57,277 bases of DNA. It comes from Myroides phaeus. GTDB taxonomy: Bacteria > Bacteroidota > Bacteroidia > Flavobacteriales > Flavobacteriaceae. Made by a program: the position numbers and the translations under genes. The stretch covers positions 1-57,277 of the forward strand of contig NZ_FNDQ01000018.1 in the NCBI RefSeq assembly GCF_900099675.1, read 5' to 3'. Below are positions 31,298 to 40,731 of this stretch, one piece after another. Within the stretch, counting starts at the first letter, position 1; the number at the start of each line of letters is the position of its first letter. The notes under the pieces are model-generated. The model had not been told where the DNA came from. It made no database searches and was given only the letters and a program-made list of their open reading frames with translations.

Positions 31298-31487
31298 TAG
31301 TTATATTTCGTAACATTAGCTTAATCTATAGAACGACTCATATTCAAGTTGAAAAATAAATGGATATTGAGGTTCAATTTGTGTCAGTGTTTTCTCCGAG
31401 CAATTCATATTAACTACTTTTTAAATATAAATCTTTCTTAAGTTGCACCAAGATATAAAAAAATAATTTAGTTACATTGTTTTAATT

Positions 31488-33374
31488 ATGGCAAAAAGAA
31501 CAAGAACTCATATATTAGAAGAAGAATCTATTAGAGAATTTCATAATATTATTCCTTCGAATTGGTTGATAAGAGAAAAAAACAAAGACTATGGAATAGA
31601 TTGTGAAATAGAGATATTTGATAAAAATGGACAAGACACAGGTTTAGTTTTTTGGGTACAATTAAAAGCTACTGATTCCAATAAAAAACAAACAATTACT
31701 AACTATTCTTTCCCTAGAAATAAGATTGAGCAATTTCTTAGTTATGATGTACCTGTTTTAATAGTTAGATACTCTAGTTTCAATAAACAAATATATTTTA
31801 AATGGGTTATTAAAAATATACAGAAGAAAGAAGTTACTAAGAACATAAATATATCTTTTAGATCCTTTGATATTTGGCATGAAGGAACACCTGCTATCAT
31901 TGTAGATCAATTAAAAATTCAAAGAAGTCTAAAAAAAGGCAAAATTTATTTTCCTCTCACAACTTTTATTTCAATAGACCCTGATTGTAATAAAAACTTA
32001 CCAGTTATAAATTTTTTAAATTTAAAAACTTATTTTGAGCTAAGACACGAGTATTTTAGTATTTCAAAAAACGAAGCGACTTCTCAACTTACTGTATTAA
32101 TCATAGAAAACGATATTTACCTAAATATAGGGAATCTTGTAGTAACCAAAATCAACTTTACTTTAGATGAACTCAAAGATATAAATAATATTACTTTACA
32201 AAATCATATTTTAATTGCTCTAGCTGAAGTCTTATTTGAAGTAGGGGAACATGATTTAGGACAATATTTAGTTTTAGAAAATAACTTATTGGATATTCTA
32301 TATCAGTCTCCAGGTACTATAATAGAATTATTACCTAGCTTATTACATGGTCAAAATGTAGGTAGAATACTTGAGAAATTAAATGTATTACTTATAAATG
32401 ATGAAGATAAAAAAGATAATTTTCTTGAATGTTTTATAAGTCTTGTATTGGTTAATAACAAAAATAAGGGAGAATTAGAAGCATATGAGGTTTTTATGCA
32501 AACTCAATTACAAATAGCCCTTAATCTTAAAGATAAAAACCTAATAGGTACAAATTACTATAATATTGGAAATTATTATCGTATTAAGGAAGATTATTCT
32601 ACAGCATTAGAATACTATTTTAAGGCTAGAATATTTAATCCTGATTATAAAAATCGATCATATTTTTATCAAGAAATTGCAGGTATATTTTTTTTATTAA
32701 AACGATTTTTATACTCATCTTATTTTTATAAAAAATCTATAGAATTGAATGATGATATTAATGTTAAGCTATGTTATGGTGAAGCTTTAATGCATACGGG
32801 AAAATTTCTTGAAGCAATGAATATATTTCAAGATTACATAAATAATTCGCTTAATGATATTAGAAAAGAAGGAATATTATTACATCATTGTTTATCCTTC
32901 TTCCTCGAAGAAGGATATCCTCCTAAACAACAAAGAAATAGTAAAAAAGCGAATACTTATTTACATGAACAAAAATATAAAGAAGCTTTAGAAGAAGATT
33001 TACTATCACCATTAGCATGTTTTAATAAAGGTATTTATGAAAGTCATAAACTAAATTATTACCAAGCATTTAATTATTTTATTTTTTCTGCATTATTAGA
33101 TAAGAGCGATATTGAAGCTTGGGTATTAGCAGTTGTTTGTAGTATAAATTTTAAAGGTAATGAAAATTTCTCATTACTTTTCTATTCAACAATCCAAGTT
33201 GCTTATTATTACAACAACAATCTTTTTTTAATAGAATTACATAAAAGATTAACTCTAAAAAATAATTTATTAGCAGATAGATTTATTATGGTTGTTGAAC
33301 AAATAATTGAAGAAATAGATGAACCTACTAATATTATAAGAATCTTTGGCCAAGATGATTTGTTTTGTGAGTAA
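31488..33374 (+). CDS. DUF4365 (nuclease-like) N-terminal domain fused to TPR region
   Basis: A 628-aa cytoplasmic protein. Residues 1-140 match DUF4365: THILEEESIREFHNIIP, DYGIDCEIEIFD (Asp34-Asp44), VFWVQLKATD (Gln58, Lys60), then an F-x-x-VPVLIVRY strand. The GID-E...Q-L-K pattern recalls PD-(D/E)XK nucleases, and DUF4365 is usually regarded as a likely nuclease. Residues ~340-460 form several TPRs (NYYNIGNYYRIKEDYSTALEYY, CYGEALMHTGKFLEAMNIF), and a further helical region follows to the end. The mix of sensor-like repeats and a nuclease-like head is common in anti-phage systems, but no test of this exists in the sequence itself. It follows the DUF6119-type gene on the same strand. Confidence 0.7.
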   Translation: MAKRTRTHILEEESIREFHNIIPSNWLIREKNKDYGIDCEIEIFDKNGQDTGLVFWVQLKATDSNKKQTITNYSFPRNKIEQFLSYDVPVLIVRYSSFNKQIYFKWVIKNIQKKEVTKNINISFRSFDIWHEGTPAIIVDQLKIQRSLKKGKIYFPLTTFISIDPDCNKNLPVINFLNLKTYFELRHEYFSISKNEATSQLTVLIIENDIYLNIGNLVVTKINFTLDELKDINNITLQNHILIALAEVLFEVGEHDLGQYLVLENNLLDILYQSPGTIIELLPSLLHGQNVGRILEKLNVLLINDEDKKDNFLECFISLVLVNNKNKGELEAYEVFMQTQLQIALNLKDKNLIGTNYYNIGNYYRIKEDYSTALEYYFKARIFNPDYKNRSYFYQEIAGIFFLLKRFLYSSYFYKKSIELNDDINVKLCYGEALMHTGKFLEAMNIFQDYINNSLNDIRKEGILLHHCLSFFLEEGYPPKQQRNSKKANTYLHEQKYKEALEEDLLSPLACFNKGIYESHKLNYYQAFNYFIFSALLDKSDIEAWVLAVVCSINFKGNENFSLLFYSTIQVAYYYNNNLFLIELHKRLTLKNNLLADRFIMVVEQIIEEIDEPTNIIRIFGQDDLFCE

Positions 33375-33524
33375 TATTCTAAACTAAAGAATTATATTAC
33401 TTATCTTTACAACTATATATTAAAGATGATTCCAATCACACCTCAAAACTCTCAAAATAAGCTGTTCACAACAATCCAAAAAGTGAACACCCCTATTTAT
33501 AAAGCATACGGCATAAAAGAGGCT

Positions 33525-33600
33525 AACCCTCTTTCTCCGCAAAAAAAACCGATAACTTTCGTTATCGGTTTTTTCATTTTATATCACTGCAGAAAGCTTT
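33525..33600 (+). repeat. Partial tRNA-Ser 3' end and terminator (att-like boundary)
   Basis: CCCTCTTTCTCCGCA at 33525-33539 equals the last bases of tRNA-Ser. It is followed by the same terminator stem (AAAACCGATAAC / GTTATCGGTTTT, 33544-33571) and then by GAAAGCTTTACTT, as downstream of both complete tRNA genes. The hairpin loop is CTTTCG-like here against CGAAAG-like at copy 1. This makes it the likely right boundary of an insertion at tRNA-Ser copy 1. The stem should also still terminate transcription. Confidence 0.85.
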
Positions 33601-33943
33601 ACTTTTTCTGTATATCATCTAATAAATTGTAGATCTTCCTAAAGTCAGATTGGTAGCTATTTTCTATTTTACTTACTTTTTTTTCTTTAAGCTTATTATT
33701 TTCAAATGTAAATTCTGTAATAACTATAAAATCAGGTAATTTCTCAGAATAGTATAATATTTCTGTGTTTTCAGAAACACCAATATTCAAAGGGTTTCCA
33801 TATTTATCAATTACCTGCTCTTTGCTAACTCCTAATGTGATGAAATTTAAAAATTTACTTTCATTTTTAACCGGAGTACTTAAACTTGAACACGAAGCCA
33901 TTAAAAAAGGGACAATCAAATAAAATAATTTCTTTCCTATCAT
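33599..33943 (-). CDS. Small lipoprotein, BamE/SmpA-like fold
   Basis: A 114-aa protein with a lipoprotein signal (LFYLIVPFLMASCSS, lipobox MASC). The rest has ITLGVSKEQVIDKYGNPLNIG, the typical start of SmpA/OmlA/BamE-like domains (G-x-S/T-x-x-x-V-x-x-x-x-G-x-P), followed by short beta strands (ILYYSEKLPDFIVITEFTFENNKLKEKKV). Members of this fold bind other envelope proteins. The specific role is unknown. It stands alone. Confidence 0.7.
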   Translation of the reverse strand: MIGKKLFYLIVPFLMASCSSLSTPVKNESKFLNFITLGVSKEQVIDKYGNPLNIGVSENTEILYYSEKLPDFIVITEFTFENNKLKEKKVSKIENSYQSDFRKIYNLLDDIQKK

Positions 33944-34251
33944 TATTTCTCGTTTAATATTCTATAAATTTTAATTCTTATTCTTCAGACATATAATATA
34001 GTATATGACCAATATTTTTTCGTTTTTACTATTGAAAATAGCGTTTTCAACATTCACTTTATTAAATTTATTTTCAACTGGTTTACGCATTTGCAAATAC
34101 ATTTATATTGCTTGTGCTTTAAATAATGTATCTACTTTTACAACTGTTGTTATTAGCATCTCTCCTTTCTATTAAAAACAAAATACACACAAATTTAAAA
34201 AGTATATTCTTACAATAAAGAACGTATCAAAACGCAGTTTTAAAGGCACCT
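33944..34251. other. Non-coding gap
   Basis: AT-rich DNA upstream of the lipoprotein gene. No ORF or clear promoter box was found. Confidence 0.4.
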
Positions 34252-34393
34252 TGTTCGACACATCTCCCACACAAGTCCCACACACTTTCGAAAAAAAGCC
34301 TTTTTACCGAAGGTGTGTGGTACAAATGTGGTACTTGTGTGGTACAAGTTCCAAAGAAGCCTGTAATAACAATGCTTTAAGACGTGTCTAACA
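34252..34393. repeat. Nested inverted-repeat element
   Basis: Three concentric pairs of arms: TGTTCGACACATCT (34252-34265) with AGACGTGTCTAACA (34380-34393, imperfect); CCACACAAGT (34267-34276) with ACTTGTGTGG (34333-34342, perfect); CCACACACTTTCG (34278-34290) with CGAAGGTGTGTGG (34308-34320, one G-T pair). The right half also holds three direct copies of TGTGGTAC. No ORF lies inside. As RNA it would fold into a long branched hairpin; as DNA it resembles a REP-like or recombination site. Confidence 0.75.
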
Positions 34394-34443
34394 CCTTATA
34401 ATTAATAGCTCTTATACTTTAAATCTATACTAACTATAAAAAA

Positions 34444-34473
34444 GGGCTACCTCATCCAGAGATAAAGTAGCCC
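34444..34473 (-). terminator. Terminator of the WG-like gene
   Basis: GGGCTAC (34444-34450) pairs with GTAGCCC (34467-34473). The A-run on its left gives the T tract on the minus strand, 24 bp after the stop of the next gene. Confidence 0.7.
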
Positions 34474-34496
34474 CATTATTATAACCAATACCTACC

Positions 34497-35870
34497 CTAC
34501 TCAATAGGAAAGTACTGATGTTTCTTAACCCCGTATATTTGCAAGCGAAATGCCTTTTTATCAGCATCATAATACAGCTTTCCTCTATTTGGAAGTTCAC
34601 CCTTTGCAAACACTACATTCCATTTTGAATCAACAACCAATCGTTCTCCATCGATAAAAACCAACTCCGTATAATTAGATGTATCATTAATCCCCATTAT
34701 ATTGTGAACATCCTCATACACTGGAATATCTCTTTGCGCAACATCCTTTTTCCTTCTATCATACAATTTCCCTTCTATCGTTTTTCTGGTTTCACGATCA
34801 ATTTTACTAAATAACATATGTCCAAAATGCACCTTAAAGTAGTTAATTCCTTCTTCTTCTTTTATAAACGGCACATTGTCTGGCTTAAAAACGATATAAT
34901 TTTCATCAACCTTATAGATAAATAAATCGTTCTTTGTTGTCCATTCCTTATAAAATAACGGATGTTTATACTTCTTCTCTGTGATATTGTACTCATTTTC
35001 TAAATTATCCCTATCCTTGACAATCAACAGTTTTTGCCCATCACTATACTCTGCGTAATGCACTTTATTAAAACTACCTTCGAACACCTTTTGCCCCTTA
35101 CTATCGATAATAGTGATATCCCCTTCATTATCGGTCAACTTAAAGTAAAAATCACCGTATTGTGACTCACGGTTTAACACCTCAATCTTATTATCTGTTT
35201 CAATAATAAACTTATTTGTAATAGGATTAAACAATCCCTTTTTATCTCCCTTTTTAACGATAAACAGATTAGTTGAATAAGTATATTCTTCAAATTCATA
35301 ACCATTAGGCAAAACAAACTCTTTACCCGTTTCTACAGAATACAGCAAATCTTTATCATTCGCACCACGAACTAAAACCCATTTACCAAACGCGCCTCTA
35401 AGTGATTCTAAATCATTCTTAAAAGTAAATTTACCCTGATTATCGGCTACATTAAAAACATCTTTACCATTTACATTTTTTACCAAAACGATATAAGATT
35501 TATTCTTTTCTCCTACAAAGAATTTCATACCATATCTCGCAAAATCATAATAATAATCCGATATATTATCGATTGAATTTATTTCTTTAAAATCCTTATC
35601 TCTAAGCTTTGGATTGTAAAATTTAAACGTGTGATAGCTATCATCTATGTAATCGTACGTAATAAACTCACCTGTCTCAAGTTTAGAAACAGCCTTTATA
35701 TCTTCGGAAATACTGAACAAATTGCCGTCTGAATCTTTGATAAACACACCTTTTTTATCGTCTTTTTTTAACATAATAGATTCTGATGATTTAATGTCAT
35801 ACGTTTTTTGTGCTGCCATACTTGTAGCAAATAGCATCCCTAAACTTAATATAAAAGCCTTCTTATTCAT
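34497..35870 (-). CDS. Secreted WG-repeat-like protein of unknown function
   Basis: A 457-aa protein with a clear signal peptide (KKAFILSLGMLFATSMAAQ). The mature part is made of short beta units with motifs such as KKGVFIKDSDGNLF, KKGLFNPITNKFIIETDNK and ITIIDSKGQKVFEGSF, similar to the WG beta-repeat (W/KGxxxxxG). No catalytic residues are recognised. It would be periplasmic or secreted. No C-terminal sorting domain is seen. It stands alone with its own terminator. Confidence 0.6.
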   Translation of the reverse strand: MNKKAFILSLGMLFATSMAAQKTYDIKSSESIMLKKDDKKGVFIKDSDGNLFSISEDIKAVSKLETGEFITYDYIDDSYHTFKFYNPKLRDKDFKEINSIDNISDYYYDFARYGMKFFVGEKNKSYIVLVKNVNGKDVFNVADNQGKFTFKNDLESLRGAFGKWVLVRGANDKDLLYSVETGKEFVLPNGYEFEEYTYSTNLFIVKKGDKKGLFNPITNKFIIETDNKIEVLNRESQYGDFYFKLTDNEGDITIIDSKGQKVFEGSFNKVHYAEYSDGQKLLIVKDRDNLENEYNITEKKYKHPLFYKEWTTKNDLFIYKVDENYIVFKPDNVPFIKEEEGINYFKVHFGHMLFSKIDRETRKTIEGKLYDRRKKDVAQRDIPVYEDVHNIMGINDTSNYTELVFIDGERLVVDSKWNVVFAKGELPNRGKLYYDADKKAFRLQIYGVKKHQYFPIE

Positions 35871-36522
35871 TTTTCATTAATTTTAATTAAAGTGCTAATA
35901 TATAGAATACAGATATAGAAACACATTTGTTTTATTTATAAAATATCTTTACAGAATATTGATAATTTACCTCCCACTTAGCAATTTGTATAAGACTACA
36001 AATAAACTTAGTTATCAGTTTTGTACGTACTAACCTATTTGACTGAAACTAATTCTACTAAAAAAACGGCAGTTAATAAAGAATACTCCTTTATAAAGAA
36101 ACTAAATCATAAAAAGTATATAGTACAAATCATCAATAACAATTTTAATTATACAGTTATAGTAGGACAAGGCAATACACAAAAAGCTTTTTTCAACTAT
36201 AAGCTACACCATCCTAATAGCTTTCTAATTTTATTCTAATTGCTTTCTAAAGTTATCAGAAGGAGTTCCCCTTACTTTTACACTCACAAAATTGATGTGC
36301 AATTGTGGTTAATTCCTAAATACATAGTTCATGTTACTTTACAAATCTTTTACAACAAAAAACAAACACGTTAACTATCTGTTTCTGATAGCTATCCCTA
36401 CTTTATTTACCAATAAAAACAAGGTTAGTTCTTCTATACTGCGCATACTCGTTGTCCCCTAAGTGTTCACTATTCTCTCAAAAATAGAATTATTGAATAC
36501 AAACATCTTTATTATTTAGGCA
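35871..36522. other. Non-coding region upstream of mgtA
   Basis: About 650 bp with only a weak 72-codon TTG-started frame (36021-36239), which I do not accept. Magnesium-responsive leaders are known before transporter genes in other bacteria. The ~280 bp just before mgtA contain short inverted repeats (for example around 36376-36400), but no known riboswitch was recognised. Confidence 0.4.
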
Positions 36523-39234
36523 ATGAAAAACAGTGTAAAACAATCTAAAAAAGATTTGAAAAACAACAACAAGCTTGCTATTGCATTAGCTGCTAAAAAA
36601 TCAGAAGAAGAATGTTTAATAGACTTTAATACTTCTGTAGATGGCCTATTAGAAAATGAAGCAGGAGAACGCTTGCGCATTTACGGACCGAATACCGTAG
36701 CCCAAGAAAAAGCGCCTGCAATACTTGTACAATTAGCACAAGCCTTCAATAATCCATTTATCATCGTACTATTCTCTTTGGCAGTTATCAGTTTCTTTAC
36801 AGACTTCTGGTTGCCAAACCGCTCTGGAGAAGAAACAGAGTTGGCTGGAGTTATCATTATTATGACGATGATTATACTGAGTGGTTTATTGCGTTTTTGG
36901 CAAGAATTACGCACCAACAAGGCAGCAATGGCTTTGAAATCATTGGTGAAAACAACTGTGAATGTACAAAGACGAAACACTGTTACGGAAGAATCAACAC
37001 GCAGTGAAGTAAACTTAGAAACACTGGTTCCTGGTGATATTGTACACTTGTCTGCCGGAGACTTAGTTCCTGCCGACATCCGTATATTCTATTCTAAGGA
37101 TTTATTTGTAAGTCAAGCTGCATTATCGGGTGAGTCATTACCGATTGAAAAATATGACGTATTGAGTAAAATATCTGCAAAAAAAGGAGGAGATCAAGGA
37201 AAAGATGATGCTACTGATGATCTGCTTTCTTATGATAATATATGTTTAATGGGCACAAATGTGTCGAGTGGATACGCCAGTGGTATTGTCATCGCCACTG
37301 GTGCAAACACTTATTTTGGGGGTTTAGCCAAGTCAATTGTAGGAACTCGTTCTCAAACGTCTTTTGACCGAGGTGTAAACAGCGTTAGTTGGCTATTAAT
37401 TCGCTTTATGGCTATTATGGTCCCTATTGTTTTTTTAATCAATGGATTTACAAAAGGAGATTGGCTACAAGCTTTGTTATTTGCTTTAGCAGTGGCTGTT
37501 GGACTTACACCTGAAATGCTGCCAATGATTGTGAATGCTAACTTAGCAAAAGGAGCGATTGCAATGTCTAAACGCAAAGTGGTAGTTAAACGCTTAAATG
37601 CTATTCAAAACTTAGGGGCGATGGATGTACTGTGTACGGACAAAACTGGTACACTAACACAGGATAAGATTACACTTAGCAATTACTACAATGTGTCGCT
37701 AAAAAATGACAACCAAATATTGCATTGGGCGTGGTTAAACAGTTTTCATCAGAGTGGGGTTAAAAATCTGATGGACCGAGCAATTATCAACTTTACAGAT
37801 GCATTACAAGAGGATGAAATGGATGCATTTGGTTACCACAAACGCATTGATGAGATTCCGTTTGACTTTGAAAGACGCCGTTTATCTGTAGTGGTAAGTG
37901 ACCAAAAAGGAATGCATACGTTGATTAGTAAAGGAGCTGTGGAAGAAATGCTGGAAGTGGCAAGCTATGTTGATACGGGATTTGAGATTTCGCCTATGAC
38001 AGATGAACTCAAATTAAAGTTGCTACAAAAAGCTTCTGATTTTAATAAAGAGGGGTACCGCGTATTGCTATTAGGAACGCGTAAAATAGGGAGAAACGAC
38101 AATAAAAATCACTATACGGTTGCTGATGAAAAAGATATTATTATTCAAGGATTCTTAACGTTTATTGACCCTCCTAAAGATTCTACTGCAGATGCTTTAG
38201 AGGCATTAAGAGATAATGGAGTAACTGTAAAAGTATTGACAGGTGATAATCCTGTTATTACTCAAAAAATCTGTAACGATGTTGGACTACCTGCTTCTAC
38301 TATTTTATTGGGAATGGATATTGAGGCGATGTCTGATGAGGAACTAAAAAAGCAAGTTGAGCAAGTATCTATTTTTGCTAAGTTGAGTCCGATGCAGAAA
38401 AACAGAATATTAAAAGCCCTTCAAACCAATGGACATACCGTAGGATTCTTAGGTGATGGTATTAATGACGCCCCTGCCCTACGCGATGCAGATGTGGGGA
38501 TATCTGTAGATTCGGGTACGGACATCGCTAAGGAGTCTGCTGATATGATCTTGTTAGAAAAGGACCTAATGGTATTGGAACAAGGAGTAATTAAAGGTCG
38601 CGAGACATTTGGTAATATCATCAAGTATTTGAATATGACGGCGAGTTCTAACTTTGGAAATGTGTTTTCAGTTTTAATTGCCAGTGCATTTATTCCATTC
38701 TTACCAATGTTAGCTATTCACTTATTACTGCAAAACTTGCTGTACGACATCTCGCAATTATCACTGCCTTGGGATAAAATGGACAAAGAATTCTTGCGTA
38801 AACCACGTAAATGGGATGCAAAGAATATTGGTCGATTTATGATTTGGATTGGGCCTACCTCTTCTATTTTTGACATAACTACTTTTGCTATTATGTGGTA
38901 CATCATAGGAGCTAACAGCGTAGAACACCAAGCATTGTTTCAATCGGGTTGGTTTGTAGAAGGGCTGTTATCACAGACATTAGTGGTACATATGTTGAGA
39001 ACACAAAAGATTCCGTTTGTACAAAGCACTGCCGCGCTGCCAGTATTATTGCTTACTGGAGTAATTATGGTGTTAGGGCTGTATATCCCATTCTCATCAT
39101 TGGGTACTTATGTAGGATTAGTTCCATTACCAGGATCATATTTCCCTTGGTTAGTGCTAACACTTGCTTCATACTGTGTGGTAGCTCAGTTAGTGAAAAG
39201 AGTGTACATCAAAAGATTCGGACAATGGTTTTAA
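36523..39234 (+). CDS. mgtA: Magnesium-importing P-type ATPase
   Basis: A 903-aa P3B-type ATPase that brings Mg2+ into the cell. Seen in order: N-terminal cytoplasmic tail; GLLENEAGERLRIYGPN; the actuator motif in LSGESLPIEKYD; phosphorylation motif DVLCTDKTGTLTQDKI; nucleotide-binding FDFERRRLSVVVS and ISKGAVEEML; VKVLTGDNPVITQKIC; hinge GFLGDGINDAPALRDADVGISVDSGTDIAKESADMILLEKDL; then the C-terminal membrane block with NMTASSNFGNVFS and QTLVVHMLRTQKIPF, typical of MgtA/MgtB rather than calcium or heavy-metal pumps. The last seven codons are the first bases of a three-unit tandem repeat downstream. Confidence 0.95.
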   Translation: MKNSVKQSKKDLKNNNKLAIALAAKKSEEECLIDFNTSVDGLLENEAGERLRIYGPNTVAQEKAPAILVQLAQAFNNPFIIVLFSLAVISFFTDFWLPNRSGEETELAGVIIIMTMIILSGLLRFWQELRTNKAAMALKSLVKTTVNVQRRNTVTEESTRSEVNLETLVPGDIVHLSAGDLVPADIRIFYSKDLFVSQAALSGESLPIEKYDVLSKISAKKGGDQGKDDATDDLLSYDNICLMGTNVSSGYASGIVIATGANTYFGGLAKSIVGTRSQTSFDRGVNSVSWLLIRFMAIMVPIVFLINGFTKGDWLQALLFALAVAVGLTPEMLPMIVNANLAKGAIAMSKRKVVVKRLNAIQNLGAMDVLCTDKTGTLTQDKITLSNYYNVSLKNDNQILHWAWLNSFHQSGVKNLMDRAIINFTDALQEDEMDAFGYHKRIDEIPFDFERRRLSVVVSDQKGMHTLISKGAVEEMLEVASYVDTGFEISPMTDELKLKLLQKASDFNKEGYRVLLLGTRKIGRNDNKNHYTVADEKDIIIQGFLTFIDPPKDSTADALEALRDNGVTVKVLTGDNPVITQKICNDVGLPASTILLGMDIEAMSDEELKKQVEQVSIFAKLSPMQKNRILKALQTNGHTVGFLGDGINDAPALRDADVGISVDSGTDIAKESADMILLEKDLMVLEQGVIKGRETFGNIIKYLNMTASSNFGNVFSVLIASAFIPFLPMLAIHLLLQNLLYDISQLSLPWDKMDKEFLRKPRKWDAKNIGRFMIWIGPTSSIFDITTFAIMWYIIGANSVEHQALFQSGWFVEGLLSQTLVVHMLRTQKIPFVQSTAALPVLLLTGVIMVLGLYIPFSSLGTYVGLVPLPGSYFPWLVLTLASYCVVAQLVKRVYIKRFGQWF

Positions 39235-39890
39235 TACCCATTGTGAAAATATGTTGAGAGGAGAAAAAAATTGTTATGAAAAATACATCTTGGTTTCTGT
39301 ATTTTAAAAAATACAAAGCTGATTAAGAAATCAAGATTCCCTGTCTGTGTTTTATAGCCTATGGCTATAGTGTGATGTAGGGGTGGTTATAATTCCCCTG
39401 GTTATTGCTATCCCTTGCATCATATTTTGAAATAGTTCTATGAAAGAATTAGACAGAAATTTTACTATGGATTAAATTGTTTTGTTAGTGAGAAAAATTG
39501 TTATGAGAAAAAAAGATTGATTTCAGTGCTTGTGAGTATATTATGTTGAATGAGAGATCAATATCACTGTTAATGTTTTATAGTCTAAGGCTATAGTGTG
39601 ATGCAAGGGAAGTTATCATTTCCCTGATTAAAACTATTCCTTTCATCATATTTTGTGATGGCTCTGATAAAGATTCGGACAGTGGTTTTATTGCCTATTT
39701 TATTATATTGTTAGTTTTGAAAAAGTTGTTATAATAAATATTTATTGATTTCTGTGTTTGAAAGAATACTATGCTGGATGAGAAGTCAATAGCACTGTCT
39801 GTGTTTTATAGTCTAAGGCTATAGTGTGATGTAGGGGTGGATTACATTTTAAATGTGGTTCACCCCTATGCTTTTGGTATTATGCCTACT
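39214..39890 (+). repeat. Three diverged ~228-bp tandem repeats starting inside mgtA
   Basis: Units begin at 39214, 39445 and 39671 with AGATTCGGACAATGGTTTTA-like sequence; in unit 1 this is the end of mgtA. Each carries a small hairpin TATAGCCTATGGCTATA (39353, 39589, 39807) followed by GTGTGATG and a G-rich/C-rich inverted repeat (for example AGGGGTGG...CACCCCT in unit 3). No ORF runs through the units. The hairpin after mgtA in unit 1 may serve as its terminator or as an mRNA 3' stabiliser. The rest of the gap to 40081 shows nothing further. Confidence 0.8.
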
Positions 39891-40081
39891 TATAAAGCAT
39901 ATTCTAAAAGTTTTATTTAATCTTTTAAAATAGCTTAATATTTATTCAATATAGTATAATCAATGAGGTATCTGTATAGGTGATAAAATATTTTTAGAAA
40001 AAAAACAAAACCTTAACTCTTTAAAAATGTTTACCTTATAAAAAACAAACAAAAATACTTTTGATTTTCTTACTGAATTGT

Positions 40082-40111
40082 TTGGATATAGAAACAATTG
40101 TCCTATATTTG
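40082..40111 (+). promoter_or_regulatory. Promoter of tRNA-Ser copy 2
   Basis: TTG (40082-40084), 19-bp spacer, TATATTTG (40104-40111), in the same arrangement as for copy 1. Confidence 0.7.
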
Positions 40112-40142
40112 CACCCGCAATACAGAACAACTGTATACGACC

Positions 40143-40227
40143 GGAGAAATGGCAGAGTGGTCGAATGCGGCAGTCTTGAAAACTGTTGACTGTAACAGGT
40201 CCGGGGGTTCGAATCCCTCTTTCTCCG
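40143..40227 (+). tRNA. tRNA-Ser(UGA), copy 2
   Basis: Identical over all 85 nt to the gene at 28734 (anticodon TGA). The upstream promoter region and ~180 bp downstream, including the terminator and TTATGGTTTTCT...GGGATATG(T/C)AATCCCT, are also similar to copy 1, so the whole locus was duplicated. Confidence 0.97.
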
Positions 40228-40232
40228 CAAAG

Positions 40233-40264
40233 AAAACCGATAACGAGAGTTATCGGTTTTTTTA
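40233..40264 (+). terminator. Terminator of tRNA-Ser copy 2
   Basis: AAAACCGATAAC / GTTATCGGTTTT with loop GAGA, then T tract. Confidence 0.9.
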
Positions 40265-40683
40265 TTTTATATAGTTGCTGAAAGCTTTACTTCCATTATA
40301 GCTTTTTAAGACACCTCCATAAGCTTATGGTTTTCTTTGAGTCAAAATATCTTCATTGGGATATGTAATCCCTCGCGCTTAACTTTTAATCCGTTAAAAC
40401 ATCCCCCTATTTTATACACAAAAAGGTAAAGTTTGTTTTTTTATATCTTTTATTTAGGTAAATTAGCGTAGAAATTTTACTAAATACGTATATGGGTGTT
40501 GTTTTACGAAACTATATCGTGTTTTGTTTCGTGAAAAACTATGTTATAGACAGTCCCTGACCCACCGCACATTTTGGTTTTCCAGTCGCACAAGCTGGAA
40601 ATACAAAAACAAAAAAGAGCTAAATTTTTCCCACACTTGAAAAAGACAACTAAAAACTTGACCTAAAAACAGAAAACTATTAT
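40265..40683. other. Duplicated tRNA downstream flank and non-coding gap
   Basis: The first ~120 bp resemble the flank of tRNA-Ser copy 1. The remaining ~300 bp up to the XRE promoter hold no gene. An inverted repeat TTTTCCAGTC...GCTGGAAAT lies near 40578-40605. Confidence 0.5.
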
Positions 40684-40691
40684 TACATTTG
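40684..40691 (+). promoter_or_regulatory. Putative -7 box for the R-M operon
   Basis: TACATTTG, 40 bp before the XRE gene. A TTG lies at 40658-40660 with a 23-bp spacer, slightly long for the consensus. Confidence 0.5.
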
Positions 40692-40731
40692 CTAAAAATG
40701 TATCAAATCCTTTTTTAATAAAATTATAAGA

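Noticed and set aside
33426..33632. 68-codon frame over the partial tRNA repeat
   Set aside because: It runs through the tRNA end, the terminator and the start of another region, so coding is unlikely.
36021..36239. 72-codon frame upstream of mgtA
   Set aside because: TTG start, low-complexity composition, no domain, no promoter or ribosome site recognised.
39214..39890. Tandem repeats after mgtA considered as truncated mgtA genes
   Set aside because: Only the last ~20 bp of mgtA are in the unit; the rest has no open frame.
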